DNA of 64,000 nucleotides from Chaunax sp. Z400 (Eukaryota; Chordata; Actinopteri; Lophiiformes; Chaunacidae): positions 6,336,685 through 6,400,684 of the forward strand of contig CM075193.1 in the NCBI GenBank assembly GCA_037577475.1, read 5' to 3'. Below are positions 43,101-53,200 of the stretch, piece after piece. Made by a program: the position numbers and the translations under genes. A model generated the notes under the pieces. The model searched no databases and was not told where the DNA came from. It saw only the letters and a program-made list of their open reading frames with translations. Each line of letters opens with the position of its first letter. Within the stretch, counting starts at the first letter, position 1.

Positions 43101-46051
43101 TGTGAGTCCACAGAGACAAGGAGACGACGCAGTGTTGATCCAACAGACAACAGTGAGGCAGTAAATGACAGGACTGAGTTTTAAGACCTGCAGATACAAC
43201 AGTGGCTTCATGTATTCTTTAAAGATAGGTATTCTGTGAGGGGACAGATATTATCATTGCTGGAGCATCACTTAAGAGGCTTGTAACAATGAGACAAGTC
43301 AGGTGTTGGAAAAAGCAGCTGTTTTTATCTGTATTAACGATTGGATATCATCGCCATAATGAACAGCCTATCTGATCATCAATATGTCAAAACATATTGA
43401 ACCACGTTTTCCAGAATTAAGGGATGTATTGTTGTATTTCTCAGTCATAACACTGGTAACAGTTAATCAACATGACGAAATACACAGCATATATGTATAG
43501 TTTAAGATCCTTGGGATGGTCTCTTTACATGTTACAAATTCATGACCTCACCATACATTTAGAAGGCAATTTCTCAGGGGTTTCTGCCACATGATCCAAT
43601 TTTTTGTCACAAATTTCTCATGAACACAGCAATTACAGAGCTGTCGACTTGTCATATTAATGGAATATTCATTTTACCATTCTACTTTAAAAGGCATTCA
43701 GTAGGAAACAAATGGGTTATAAATAATGGTATATTTAAAAGCCTGCATGTCAAGTGACTTTTTTTATGAAAACCTTCAAGTAAAGGTAATTGTGCTGGAG
43801 GAAAAGGCATGGCACATTGAATAAAATAGGAGCATACGAGTGAAAACGCCTAAGAACTACTTTTTCAGGAAGTCAGAAATTTAAAAGGGTAATAGTTCTA
43901 GAATACAAATGCATCATGCTGTGTGAGCTGGATGTTAGTGCATCAACTACTCTCATCAGGGCTCAACAGGAGTGCTTTCTATCATTCACAACTGATCCAT
44001 TTACCTCCAGTGAGGGATGACACAGTAACAAAGAGGAGGGCAGATGTTGTCCTCTGTGGTGTGGTGATAAAGGAAAGCATAGAGGAAAACATATCTCATT
44101 TGGCATCTGCTTGGACAGCAACACTGCTCATATATCTGATAATCATGCTATTGATATATAGACTGTTAAACATGTCTCGCTGTGAAAATACAATGAATCC
44201 ACTAACAATATTACGTGACAAACACAAAGGAAGAAGTACTTGAAAATGAGAAGTGTTCTGGCGTTTTTGCTGCAGCCTAAAAATTACTAACCTAACCACA
44301 GAGACTAGAATGATGGCTTCATATTTGTAGTTACAAGTGTAGTAGTGCACTTTCATTTAGCCTGTAGCTACACATCCTATAGCCTTTTAGCACTGTTGTA
44401 TTAATATACAATACTGATCACTTACAAGAATTAGACAGGAAGTCTTCCTCCTCAGAAGCTGCCATGCTCACATGATGTAACATATCCAGATTACCACTCT
44501 CATCTTACTTTAGTTAACAGCTCTCTTCTCTGAGCCCAAGTGCTGAATGGCTGCATTAAGAACTGCCTGAAGCCTATTAGAATCAACCTGTCTCACCCCA
44601 GCTAACCTCCAATGAGTGACACCATTCAGTCCCACAGAGAAAATCCCTTCTTCTTAAACAGCTCTTTTAATATAGCTCTGTATCAAAGTCAGAACTTCTA
44701 AAAAGGCAGTTAGTTTAACCTTGGCTGACTTTAAAGGACAACCTCTCAATAAAACATACAGGACAGTATCTTTTCCTGCACTTGATGTTCTATTCTGTCA
44801 ACCTTCCTGTGAACAGATTCAAGGAGAGAATCCTGTCACTGCAAGATTCCTGTCGGCTAATGAAACCCAACACCAGAATCAATCTTGTACTTCAAGCTTC
44901 CCTTAATTTTCATAAAGTATGCAGTTATAGACAAGCTGGCTCCTCCCTGGTTTGTCACTTTCCAACACGGATTTACCTCCACATGGAGGTAATGTTTTTC
45001 CCAGAGTAAGATTGTCTCGAGTCATTAATTTACCATGGTTTTGTTACCGATGATGCTTCCACAGTAAAAAAAAAAGAAAAGAAAAAAAGCTGCAGTTTGT
45101 TGATGTTACGTACAGCAGATACAGTAGTCCTCTATTTCTATTTATATGTTGGGGAATCTGTCTCATATTTAGTCTCATAAATGCTATTTCAGCACTCCAC
45201 TGAGCTTATGTGATTCACACTTAGCAGTTACATCTTATAATCTTACTACCACCATGCATGAAGACTTGGATATTTTTTCATTCACCAGATGATAATGAAA
45301 CCAGCAACTTGCAATCCTCTTATTTAAAACTCGTACTCTAACCATCAGGTCTGAGATATCCATACATTAATGTATTTAAACACATCATTTCATCTCTCTT
45401 TAACTGATCGGTAAAGGCCTCAGTGACTGACCATAGGAGACATCAGCCCTGGACCTGTGTCCTATTCTGCTGACAGACAGCTCGTTTGCTAGCTTGATGC
45501 TAGAAGATGTTGACATTTAAAATGCTAAGCTGCTGAAGTTACAGCATTAGCCTTGAGTAAAACACAATTGCCTTACAGAACAGTAATTTGGAGAAAAAAA
45601 AACAGTCTATACTGTGTAATTATCTTTTAAATAATTAAAAAATGGACTTCCTTTCCCATATGGAAGATTTGGTAAGTTGCCAAGGTCTAAAAACGAGTTA
45701 ATAACCTGAACACTATCAAAATAATATTAGATGAGTGCAAACTAATATGTACTCAGTAAACCGTACAGGTATTTCCGTATAAATACAGCATATATAACGA
45801 ACTCCAATATATTGATATTGGGATTATACTGCAGTACTACCCCTTTCAAAACAGGTCACTTTTCCAGCAACTAGACGGAGCGAGCTAGGTCGTTAGCATA
45901 AGCTAGTTCACCGATGCCGAGTTGCTGTTTGCTATTTCATTTGACACTTACCATGAGAAAAGTTCCCCATTTGATTTTTACAGTATCCGCAGCGGTAACC
46001 ATCGTCCCCACCGAAATATTCTACTATAGAACAAGACTTGTTTCCTGCCAT
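13029..46051 (-). CDS. ate1: Arginyl-tRNA--protein transferase 1 (ATE1), coding span, 10 exons, 3' end missing
   Basis: ATE1 transfers arginine from Arg-tRNA to N-terminal Asp, Glu or oxidised Cys, creating Arg/N-degrons in cytosol and nucleus. Ten exons join in phase into 408 codons using one alternative exon at a time. The start codon at 46051 gives the family N-terminus. The zinc/iron-sulfur-type cysteines are visible as CGYC (C21, C24) and TCCPQY (C69, C70). A Lys/Ser-rich conserved block (FQPSKSNKKILKKINKF) follows, then a variable linker (residues 112-260), the alternative exon (261-303), and the GNAT-like catalytic part containing GYGSFHQQYWLDGRIVAVGV and YYYMGFYIHSCPKMRYK. The usual family length is near 510-520, so about 100 C-terminal residues are missing. 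I found no match to the final exon between 1 and 13028, so it probably lies left of the window. Identification rests on recognised family sequence and is very secure. Confidence 0.97.
13129..16434. other. ate1 intron (exon 9 to 10)
   Basis: No coding exon seen. It contains GA-rich low-complexity sequence (about 14040-14225) and, at 15890-15925, a short LINE-tail-like sequence (GGGACTAATAAAGGGATATC followed by TTATC repeats). Confidence 0.75.
14142..14222. repeat. Purine-rich (GA/GAGG) low-complexity tract
   Basis: The plus strand is almost only A and G, with runs of GAGAGAGAGA and GGAGAA. Simple sequence. Confidence 0.8.
16435..16616 (-). CDS. ate1: ate1 coding exon 9 (catalytic domain)
   Basis: 182 bases, residues 315-374. 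It contains GYGSFHQQYWLDGRIVAVGV, then DILPTCVSSVYLYYHPDF and LSLGSYSAL, the core of the transferase fold. The acceptor is CTCAG|GCTGAA. The donor CTCAG|GTTGGT leaves phase 2 that matches exon 10. Confidence 0.97.
17284..17320. repeat. Interrupted (TG)n microsatellite
   Basis: TG repeats with one CTGAG interruption. Confidence 0.95.
17951..17971. repeat. (GT)n microsatellite
   Basis: About ten GT units. Confidence 0.95.
20429..20497 (+). repeat. Local duplication, copy 1
   Basis: About 69 bases (GAGGGAGCTGAACCACAGGA ... GTGTGAGGCAG) recur at 21935-22003 in the same orientation with roughly 84% identity by eye. The two copies flank the ate1 microexon 8. Confidence 0.75.
21451..21483 (-). CDS. 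ate1: ate1 coding microexon 8
   Basis: Only 33 bases, encoding FRRFLCDSPLE, the counterpart of the conserved FTRFLCSSPLE motif. The acceptor is CCACAG|TTC and the donor GAG|GTATGT. It is easily missed by gene finders, but its family match and phases fit exactly between exons 7 and 9. Confidence 0.94.
21935..22003 (+). repeat. Local duplication, copy 2
   Basis: Matches copy 1 at 20429-20497. The central block GACAGTGAAGGCAGGAAGATG versus GTACAGTGAAGGCAGGAAGG is nearly identical. Its origin (segmental duplication or an unrecognised dispersed repeat) is unknown. Confidence 0.75.
22836..22950 (+). mobile_element. tRNA-derived SINE, 5' truncated
   Basis: Begins near an intact RNA polymerase III B box (GGTTCGATTCC, 22843-22853). 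It then has TTTGCCGCATGTCTTTCCCC, CATTTCCTGTCTTCTCTCC and the tail CAATAAAGGCAAAAAATAAA. It is the same element as the fuller copy at 33686-33858. Confidence 0.75.
23014..23069. mobile_element. Tc1/mariner-type terminal repeat remnant forming an inverted repeat
   Basis: The left arm AGAGGTTGGATACACTTTCCC (23014-23034) pairs imperfectly with GGGAAGGTGTGTCCAAACC TCTG (23047-23069) across a 12-base spacer. The sequence resembles the CAGTACCAGTCAAA...TTTGGACACACCTT ends common to fish Tc1-like elements, so this is probably a solo or MITE-like remnant. Confidence 0.6.
24060..24320. repeat. Probable interspersed repeat
   Basis: Contains GCAAAATTTCATTGAATTCT and GTCCAGCGTTTTTTGAGAGTG, wording I associate with dispersed fish repeats. 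Both strands happen to be open for 100 or so codons, but no protein family is recognisable. Class not assigned. Confidence 0.4.
26365..26407. repeat. Interrupted (TG)n microsatellite
   Basis: TG repeat with GGTGGG and TATG interruptions. Confidence 0.9.
26610..26634. repeat. (CA)n microsatellite
   Basis: About 12 CA units. Confidence 0.95.
28615..28743 (-). CDS. ate1: ate1 alternative exon 7 (VPVSFEDP form)
   Basis: 129 bases, 43 codons, beginning VRLVPVSFEDPQFTASYEQS and ending ECSESE. It is the second member of the alternative pair, 1320 bases downstream of the other in transcript order. The VPVSFEDP signature matches the other mammalian isoform. The acceptor is TTGAAG|GTGAGG and the donor GAG|GTACTG. 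Confidence 0.94.
28744..30063. other. Intron between the two alternative ate1 exons
   Basis: 1320 bases with no further exon-like copy. A G-run (29683-29698) and a (CCCT)n tract (29995-30019) lie close to the donor of the upstream alternative exon on the transcript. These may influence exon choice, but that is speculation. Confidence 0.7.
29995..30019. repeat. (CCCT)n microsatellite
   Basis: Six tandem CCTC-type units about 45 bases beyond the donor of the alternative exon at 30064. Confidence 0.95.
30064..30192 (-). CDS. ate1: ate1 alternative exon 7 (RSNPP form)
   Basis: 129 bases, 43 codons, beginning VRLVRSNPPCPQFKDSFNAS and ending PPDKPSESQ. It is paralogous to the exon at 28615-28743: same length, same phase, same first 12 bases after the acceptor (GTGAGGCTAGTG). 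It corresponds to one of the two mutually exclusive exons known in mammalian Ate1. The donor is CAG|GTCAGA. Confidence 0.94.
30193..33057. other. ate1 intron (exon 6 to alternative exon 7)
   Basis: No coding sequence recognised. The part at 32140-32370 is rich in TAAT/ATTA motifs without simple-sequence character and is a candidate conserved non-coding element. Confidence 0.65.
33058..33272 (-). CDS. ate1: ate1 coding exon 6
   Basis: 215 bases, residues 190-260. The basic motif PPCRKAKDVRQERRLQK is the family's conserved CRKAK...R.ER block. The exon ends SHCLE with donor GAG|GTGAGT, phase 0, which feeds either alternative exon. Confidence 0.95.
33686..33858 (+). mobile_element. tRNA-derived SINE
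   Basis: Starts with an RNA polymerase III A box (TAGCGCAGTGG, 33696-33706) in tRNA-like context, with a degenerate B box (GGTCGACCT) near 33749. The body is GCCATTTGCCGCATGTCTTC and CATTTCCTGTCACCTC, and the tail CAATAAAGGCATAC. It shares its body and tail with 22836-22950. Confidence 0.8.
33885..34097 (+). repeat. Interspersed repeat with (TCTA)n tail
   Basis: Contains CTCTGCAGTCTACATGTCC, CCCCAAATTGCTTCAAATGGC and ends TTCCTTCGGGATCAATAAAG followed by TCTATC repeats. This is a common teleost retroposon-type sequence; family not assigned. Confidence 0.6.
36240..37690 (-). mobile_element. LINE (L2/Rex-type) reverse transcriptase remnant
   Basis: Read on the minus strand it encodes LPTLKDIMAKLNPSLSPSDY, then SGFCPHHRTEFALIKVAT, ILVFLDLSSVFDTVDHF and VSQGSILG, then ENKSEIILFGPHK. 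These are the ordered RT blocks of non-LTR elements. Frames are broken by stops and frameshifts and the start is missing. The 3' end near 36240-36300 has GTGTGAAGTGCTTTGTATC. It lies in the same orientation as ate1. Confidence 0.85.
39735..39770 (+). mobile_element. Tc1-like terminal sequence
   Basis: ACAGTACCAGTCAAAGGTTT TGGTCC resembles the ends of fish Tc1/mariner elements. No transposase nearby. Confidence 0.4.
39876..40045 (+). repeat. Direct repeat copy 1 flanking ate1 exon 5
   Basis: TTTCATTTCAGCATCGACAG and AATGTCAAGTAAGGCAAATG AACTCAAACA are shared, with changes, by 40813-40960. It looks like a dispersed element. Confidence 0.7.
40462..40695 (-). CDS. ate1: ate1 coding exon 5 (variable linker, frame-neutral)
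   Basis: 234 bases encoding a Ser/Thr/Pro/Lys-rich, weakly conserved linker (residues 112-188). It is symmetric (phase 1 in, phase 1 out, 78 codons), so skipping it would keep the reading frame. It lies between two direct copies of an interspersed repeat (39876-40045 and 40813-40960). Exon boundaries are supported by acceptor TTGTAG|GT and donor CCAG|GTAAG. Confidence 0.9.
40696..41799. other. ate1 intron (exon 4 to 5)
   Basis: No exon. Apart from the repeat at 40813-40960, the rest to about 41670 looks repeat-like (AT-rich end with TTTTGATTTTGATTTTATAA) but I cannot name the family. Confidence 0.6.
40813..40960 (+). repeat. Direct repeat copy 2 flanking ate1 exon 5
   Basis: Begins GGGCTGCACGATATCTCG TT and shares TTTCAGCATCGACA, AATGTCAAG and AACTCAAACA blocks with 39876-40045. 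The similarity may mark the left end of a longer element reaching toward 41670. Confidence 0.7.
41800..41903 (-). CDS. ate1: ate1 coding exon 4
   Basis: 104 bases. It encodes RCHAPKFQPSKSNKKILKK followed by INKFISNGKLPKGQLD. The donor is GATG|GTGAGA, leaving phase 1. Confidence 0.96.
42090..42152 (-). CDS. ate1: ate1 coding exon 3
   Basis: 63 bases encoding SGKYVYKPIMNKTCCPQYTI. The adjacent cysteines C69-C70 are the second half of the ATE1 cluster-binding set. The intron to exon 2 is only 131 bases. Confidence 0.96.
42284..42347 (-). CDS. ate1: ate1 coding exon 2
   Basis: 64 bases, acceptor TACAG|GG and donor AAG|GTTAAT. It encodes MWSHTMTVQDYQDLIDRGWR, one of the most conserved ATE1 blocks. 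Confidence 0.96.
42348..45951. other. ate1 intron 1
   Basis: No coding exon. It has a LINE remnant at 42400-42605 and AT-rich sequence. Near its exon 1 end are GAGCTAGGTCGTTAGC and AGCTAG motifs (45882-45907). Confidence 0.7.
42400..42605 (+). mobile_element. LINE reverse transcriptase fragment
   Basis: Plus strand encodes FITWYNNNLTPNISKSNDL AVDYG, which resembles the conserved W...L.LN..KTKE.VVDFR block of Rex1-type RT. Opposite orientation to ate1. Short fragment only. Confidence 0.6.
45952..46051 (-). CDS. ate1: ate1 coding exon 1
   Basis: Residues 1-33 plus one base. It starts MAGNKSCSIVEYFGGD and contains the metal-binding CGYC pair. The donor ATG|GTAAGT sits at its low-coordinate end. 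Upstream in the transcript (46052 onward) there are no in-frame extensions with family similarity. Confidence 0.96.
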
Positions 46052-46135
46052 TTTTGATATCTAGACCGATGACAGCTAGCCGGAGTCAGGGCAAGTACTG
46101 CCAAACCCCGCCCAAACCAAGACGTCATCAATGAT
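46052..46135 (-). promoter_or_regulatory. ate1: Putative ate1 proximal promoter / 5' UTR
   Basis: Within about 80 bases upstream of the ATE1 start codon are a GC box (CCCCGCCC, 46106-46113) and a CRE/ATF-like site (GACGTCAT, 46121-46128). There is no clear TATA box. The arrangement is typical of a housekeeping promoter. Site assignments are pattern matches only. Confidence 0.45.
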
Positions 46136-46513
46136 GCTTTAAATACAATTCGGAACTTCCTGGTGTTAAACATCAAGCCTTCTCATGTTTGGACAGCTGT
46201 GATATCGATGTTTAATTAGAATTTATTAATCTTATACAACGAAATCAATCACTGTATCGTCTACTTTTATCATTGTACAATGCAGAAATGAGCACCTGTA
46301 ACTTTTCATTGCAAATAGTACAACGGTAGTAATTTAATTATCATTAACTAATATTAAAAACTCAGTTATCTGATTAAATCATACGTGAGCCCACAAAAAA
46401 GTATGTCTGCTTATTCACTGTATTGTAAATCAGGTACATTATGATGCTGATTTTTCAGAATCAGGTTTGTGACAAATAACACAAAATAAGTAAGTAAAAA
46501 GCTGTAAAGCATA

Positions 46514-46519
46514 TTTATT
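46514..46519 (-). terminator. aldh18a1: aldh18a1 poly(A) signal
   Basis: AATAAA on the minus strand about 540 bases after the stop codon. It is the first canonical signal I see downstream. It leaves about 460 bases before the ate1 start codon, so the two same-strand genes are closely spaced. Confidence 0.6.
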
Positions 46520-47060
46520 AAATGATCGGAGCATAGAGGAGTCAGAAAAATAATTCTGAATGCAGATCCTGCACAAACAATACTTACAGTAAATACAAAA
46601 AGACCGAGGTAAAGTTTGTTTGCAGAAAGGTACATTAGAAAATCCAAAAGGGGACAATTGATGTTTTCCTGCTGCCATAAAAATGATCTTACACAGGAAA
46701 GGAGCTTCATCTGTGTGTACTTTATGCTTCACCTGTCACATAGGGGAAACTAATTGAGTTTCTTTTTTCTTACATTTCCCTCTCATTAGTCATGTAACAA
46801 GAAGCCATTTTCTCAGATTTGTTTTAATCTAAGAAACTGAATCACAGGTTTATGCATGGGTTCACAAATCCAGAAACTTGGCAGTTTGGTAAAAGTAGCC
46901 TCTGTTCTTCAGGCAAGTTTCCTGTACCAACATAATGGATTTATGCAGGTATTGAAGCAGCAATTGAAAAGTTAATGTTCTACTGGCAGACACAACTTTT
47001 AAATAAACTCTGTAGACATCAGGTTTCTTGACTCCTGCTGACAGCTCTTTGGTTGGACAC

Positions 47061-47242
47061 CTAACTAAAGCTCCCCTGGGGGACAGGGATGTTTTCATGA
47101 AGGTATTTCATACTGCCTTGCTCAGAGAAGTCAGACACAGTGTGCCCTTCCCCACGGAGCACCCATTTGGTGGTCAGAAGTCCCTCCAAACCCACTGGAC
47201 CTCTGGCATGTATCCGTGCTGTGCTGATACCAACCTCAGCTC
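47061..47242 (-). CDS. aldh18a1: aldh18a1 coding exon 16 and stop
   Basis: 182 bases: AEVGISTARIHARGPVGLEG, LLTTKWVLRGEGHTVSDFSE and the C-terminus KYLHENIPVPQGSFS, then TAG at 47061-47063. Confidence 0.97.
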
Positions 47243-50200
47243 CTGCAATATAAGTGAAATTAATTCTTATGTCGCATTTTCAAGACAAAGGGATGTACAT
47301 TCTCATTGTTTTCATAGATGGCATTAAATAAAACCAAGCTAGACACTGTACACACCTAGACCAAAGCGGTAGCCATCTGCAAAGCGAGAGCTGGAGTTCC
47401 AGAATACACAAGCACTGTCCACCTGCTGCAGGAACTGTTCAGCTGTCTCTTCATTTTCTGTTACAATGACATCAGTGTGGGAGCTGCCATATTTGTGGAT
47501 GTGGTCCACAGCATCCTGCATGCTGTCTACCACCTCAATGCAGCACTCCAGGTCCCCATACTCTGTCCTCAGGGACTTCACTTCAGATGGGCTGAAAGTC
47601 AAATAGGATGCAAACCGTGGGCCTGCATGGATCTTCACCTGAGAGAAAGCAATGGCACAATCAACACTACAATCAAAAATCAAAAATGAACTTCTTTTTT
47701 CATTATTTTTGTCTTTATTCGGACAGGGACTGCCTAAGAGAGACAGGAAAGGACAGAGAAAAAGATGATGACAAGCATCAACTAATTCAGGGTGGAACTG
47801 AGCCCAAGCTGCTGCAGAAAGAACTATAAGAAGAAGTATATGGTGCATGAACTCTAGTAGGTGAGCTAAAGGGACAGACCCAACAGCTGTTCTTTCTTGA
47901 CCTCGCCAGATAGTTGGTTTCCATCTGTAGAGCTTAAACTATGCAACCATATACTGTAATGTAGTAATTCTTGTTCCCAAAATTGCAGTATGTCGGTGCA
48001 TGTTTCTTACATGTTCCGCTCTCAGCATTTCAATGATCTGGTCAAACATAGGAGTTCGCAGCAAATCTCTGTGAATAAGGAGGGTCTCCATGGCATTGCA
48101 GGCTGCAGGGTAGTCACATTTGGAGTCTCTGACTAGAATGAGACACAAGTTAATACATGCATATTAAATTCAGCAGTTCTGAGTTACCCCAACAAGTTAA
48201 TAACCCCGCCTCTTGGGCAACATACAAAAGAGAAGATTTTTCTTCAACTTCTACAACTTGTGAGTAAACCGTAGCAGAAATATAAGCAACATCAAAACAG
48301 CTACACACAGGAGCCACATACCAACATTAATAGCTTTGTCTATGCTGGCATCGTTGTCTATGTAGACGTGACATACGCCCTCGCTGTGGCCCAGTACAGG
48401 AATACCCTTAGCTGCCCTCTGGATTTCCCGGACGAGCTGAGATGAGCCCCTTGGAATGATCAGGTCGATCAGTTTGTCTAGTCTGCACAGATCCTCAACT
48501 TCTTCACGTGTGCTCACCTACCCAAGGTAAAATTTAGCATACCACAGGATCTCTGAGTTAACACTGTAATCACGTAAAAACTCTGCTTCCACTGTGTTTA
48601 GATAGCATAATGCTTTCAGGACTTACCAGTTGAACGGCATCAGTCACTCCATGAATGGAAAGTGCTTCCTGAGTAAGTTGATGTAGAATTTTATTGGTGT
48701 TGGAAGCTTCTTTACCCCCCTTCAATAGCAAAGCATTTCCACTAGCAATAGCCAAAGCCGACACCTGAGACACAATACATGGAAACAAGCTTAACTTTCA
48801 GTGACAGACGTAAAAAGTCTCTAAGACCTGAAGCCAACGATGGTCGAGTGTTGGGCTTGACTCACCTGTGGGAGACAATCAGGACGGGACTCAAAGATGA
48901 CCAGCAGGACACCGATGGGGACAGTGATCTGTTCCAGCTCGAGGTTGTTGGCCACCCTGGTCCTCCTCAGCACCCGACCCACGCTGTCCCTGGAGGACAC
49001 AGCAAGCTGCCGGAGTCCAATGGCAAGGCTGTTCAGCTTAACAGTTGACAGACTCAAGCGGTTGATCAGAGACTGAGAAAAACGACCTATTAGAAAAAAG
49101 AATGAATGACAAAAATGAGACACCTTTAAGCTGTATGTCAAAGGACATTGAATGACCCCTTCAAAACATAAATACTTAAATGTGCAATGCATCTGTAAGC
49201 CTCTTCCTCAGTGGAAGTGCTACAGATGATTACCACTGGCAGAGCATGGCATTGAGCCAGTTGATTGCATTAAGGTGAGCAGTACATCTTTGCTGTTTCT
49301 CTATACCTGATGCTATTGCTAATTCCATGTCTCTTTTGTTGGCACTGAGAATCTCATCTTTCTTCTCTGTAAGCAGGTCAGCAAGACAGCAGATGATCTC
49401 CTCTCTCTGGAAAAAGGAAAAACACACAACCCAAGAAATGATTGACAAACACTAGAATAAAGAACCGCTAAAGCTGCTGCCAGTACAGTATGAAACTTAA
49501 TGCAGTTTGGCAAGCTCTTACATGCTGTTGTGTTTCCTTCCTGTTTTAGCGTTGATAAGTTCTTAATATATTGTGTTCAAGGACAATTAAACAACACGTC
49601 ATTTCAACCTATTCTAATGTTATCATTTAAACTAATGTAGGAATGATAGAATGAGGTCACCATACTGTATTAAGGGACTTAAACGGCCGTAACTGAGGAT
49701 GAGCCAAAGCAGCCTCTAAGCCTAAAAGTCCTTTGGACCCAATGAGAAAATTGTCCTCATGTACTACAGAATACTGAAAACTCATCTCAGTTGGTCAGAC
49801 ACTGAGGGAGTGAGAAACTTACCTGTTCAGGGAGTAGGGAGGCCAGAGCCCTGCCTGAATGACGAGCCATCTCTGTCTGCTGCTCCACAGTGGGACCTGG
49901 TGGAGTCAATAATAAACATGAAAACAAACACAACAAGCAGAAAATATTTCTCTTTCCAGATGGTTGTACCCAGTACCTGCAGGTTTCACTTCAGAGAAGA
50001 AGGTGCCAACTTTCTTCCCTTCGACGATGTCTGTGATAACGTGGCCTGTGACTTTGGGATGTGTGCCGTTGGCAATGACAACAGCCGTACCACCCTGTAG
50101 TGCCCAAAGCGCAGCTTTGACCTGATTCGGACAAAATGACAGAACGTATTGCAACGTTTTCATCATTCCTCATTACATTTTGAGATCAAATGTAATCCAT

Positions 50201-53200
50201 CGTGCTGACCTTGGCTTCCATTCCGCCGAGGCCGACTCTAGACTTGGTGCCGTACGTGATTGACTGCTGGTCTCCGGGATAGAATATATCAATGAGCTTG
50301 GCGTCATCTCTTTCTGGAGGGCTGTCGTATAAACCTGTGGAATACATTTTTTCCTTTTTAATCCTTCACAGAGCCAAAAGAGTCACAATGATACTAAGAC
50401 AACTTGATCAAGAAAACCTGACCTGAAGAGAACAGAAAGAATATAGAAAGTTTCTATTAGCCTATAAGTCATTAAAGTAAGAGGTTTGTCAATCACTGAA
50501 CACAATATTCAACATTTTTTGTTGAAACTGTTTTAACAGGCTGATAAGGACTCCGGCTTTTCTCTCTACTTCATATCTTTGCAATCTAAACATCTTTGGC
50601 ATTTTTTTATGGATGAAAAGTCAAAATAAACTATCTATTGTTATCACTTTAGTTTTGGGACACCATATGATTGGTATTTGTGATCAATTTTGACATGAAG
50701 ATTAAATGATTAGTTGGCAATTTGAAAATAATCCTTAATTGCAACACTTTGGAATCATTTAATAACACAAAGAATTTTAATGTCAATGCATATATTCAAA
50801 GTAAATAATAATCAATCATAAGAAAGTGAATATTTCTGTACCTTTGACATCAGACAGGGCAATAAGGAGATCTGCTTTCATTTCAACAGCTAACCGTGCA
50901 GCCAAGCTGTCATTATCTTTGATGCTGATCTCCTGAAATACAAACAGAAACTTTGTTGAGTCATGAGGAATATCACTATATCTAACATTATACTGTACAG
51001 TAGGATAACAGTTTTTCAGTTGCTACCATGCAAAAAAAAAAAAAGCCTGCCAGTCCAATTCAGGGGCAGAATAACATATTTCACCTCTTAACAAAAGGAG
51101 ACAACACAAGAAGGACATGCACACTTAACATGGCAGAAAATAAGAAAAGCATACTTTGAATTAGTAGAGAACATTCAAAGCAGCCTTTAAAATTAAAACC
51201 ATGGGCCAAAAAAGTTATATGTTGGTGAGGACAAAAATGTAAGCGAGGAAACACATCATCAGAATTCTGGACAGCATTTAAAACTCTCAGATTGTCATTC
51301 ACACAGTACCCACATTTACCCCCTGCAGGTCGCTGCAGGGAACAGGGGGCGGGACAACTGCATCATTGGTGTTGATGATAGGAACGATGTTCATACGCAG
51401 CAGTTCGTGGAGTGTGCTGTTTAGGTTGCGCCGCTTCTGCTCATCATAAAAATCCAAGTTGGTGACCAGAATCTGCAATGGTGGACATAAACTTAGAGAA
51501 TTAAATGGCATTTGACTACTGGGTAGACAGTGTTTAATTCTAGGAGTAAAGTCAAGTACATACTTGTGCAGTGCAGGTGCTGTACTGGGTGAACATGGCT
51601 TCATACAACGCCATCAGACCGCTCTGTCCAGCAGCTGCACATGCCCTTGCCTCCAAAACTGGAACTGACTGAAAAACAGAGATTAAGTTCAAGTTCAACA
51701 AATATTTATCTAATATCCAAGTATTTTTCAAAAAGTGCACTAAAATTTCCAGTGTTCAAGATTCCGAATACCTCCACCAAGGAGGTTAAATTTTCACACA
51801 TGTCCATTTGTTAGATTACACAAAAATTATGAGACAGATTTCCATGGAACCTAGTGGAAGGATGGGGCATGGGCAAGGAAAATAACCAATATATTTTGGT
51901 GGCGATTTGGATAAAGGTGCGGACCCAGAATTTGTTTTCCCACTTTTTTAATATTGTGAGATATATAGTGTGGATTTTTTGTTAGTTTTCAGTTAAGTAT
52001 ATGTCAAAAAGTTTGTTTGTTGTTTGGTTTCTTTGTTTTTTTTTTAGCAAGATTAAGCAGGAACTACTGGATGGATTTCCATGAATTTGCCAGAAGAATG
52101 GGAAACATTGTTCAGGAAAAGCCCCTTGAATTTTGGTGAGGATCCAGATAGAGGGGTGAATCCAGGAATTGTTTTAATACTTTCTTTGACACTGAAAAAT
52201 AGGTGATTTTTTTGGCATTTTCCCTAATTACGTTGAAATAACTTCACAGATTTCCATTAAAATGTATGGAGGGTTGGGGCATTGGTCAGACAAGAGCTCT
52301 TTAAATTTTGGTGCAGATCCAGATAAAGAGGCAGATGCAGAAAATTTAATCACTTTCCTTCACATTGCAAGACAAGACATTTTCAATATTTCCCTAATTA
52401 CACAATAACTACTGAAGTGATTTTGATAAAACTTTGTGGAGGGGTGGGGCATGGGTGAGGCAAGTTAAACAATCATGTGTAGGATTGTTCAGCCTTGGTG
52501 GAGGTATGCGCCCTACTGAGTGCCATTCTAGTTCACCTCACCATTTCTTTCAGTTGGTTCGGTCCAGAATGCAAGGCTTGTCTGACACTCTGAGACAGCA
52601 GAATCTCATGCCTCAGTCTCTGCTTCCCAAAAGCCACAGCACCACTAGTGACAATCATCATCTCCCTACCTTCATTCTGCAGCATGGCCACCTGCCAGGA
52701 CACACAAAGACAATAACAGTCAAGTTCTTCTTTCACAGTCAGGATCACTTCTCAGTCCAGCTCCTTTGTTTTAGTCCTCTGTTAGGCAACATAGAATACT
52801 ATGCTCACATTTTACAACAGTGTTTTTCTGCATCACCCATATCAATGTGACCTAACCTGCTCTACTATTGAGGCCAGTCGTCCCAGTGCCAGACCGCACT
52901 CATCCCGTGTCACCACAGCACTTCCCAGCTTCACTATAATGCGTTTCGCCTGCTTTAACTCACTGCGGTGGACGAAAGACTTCCCATGGGGACGTGGGTG
53001 TGGGACTACAGAGTAAAATAAAGTTGCATTGCATTAGACATTAGCATGCACCAAAGATGATCATAGCTTACAAATTAGAAAGATGGTGAGAATAGTGTAC
53101 CCTTCAGGTATGACAGAGAAGTTGGTTGGCTACTTACATTTAGCCTGGGAAAAAGATCTGATGGAGAGTGGACAGACATTTGACTCCCGGATTCTGGATG

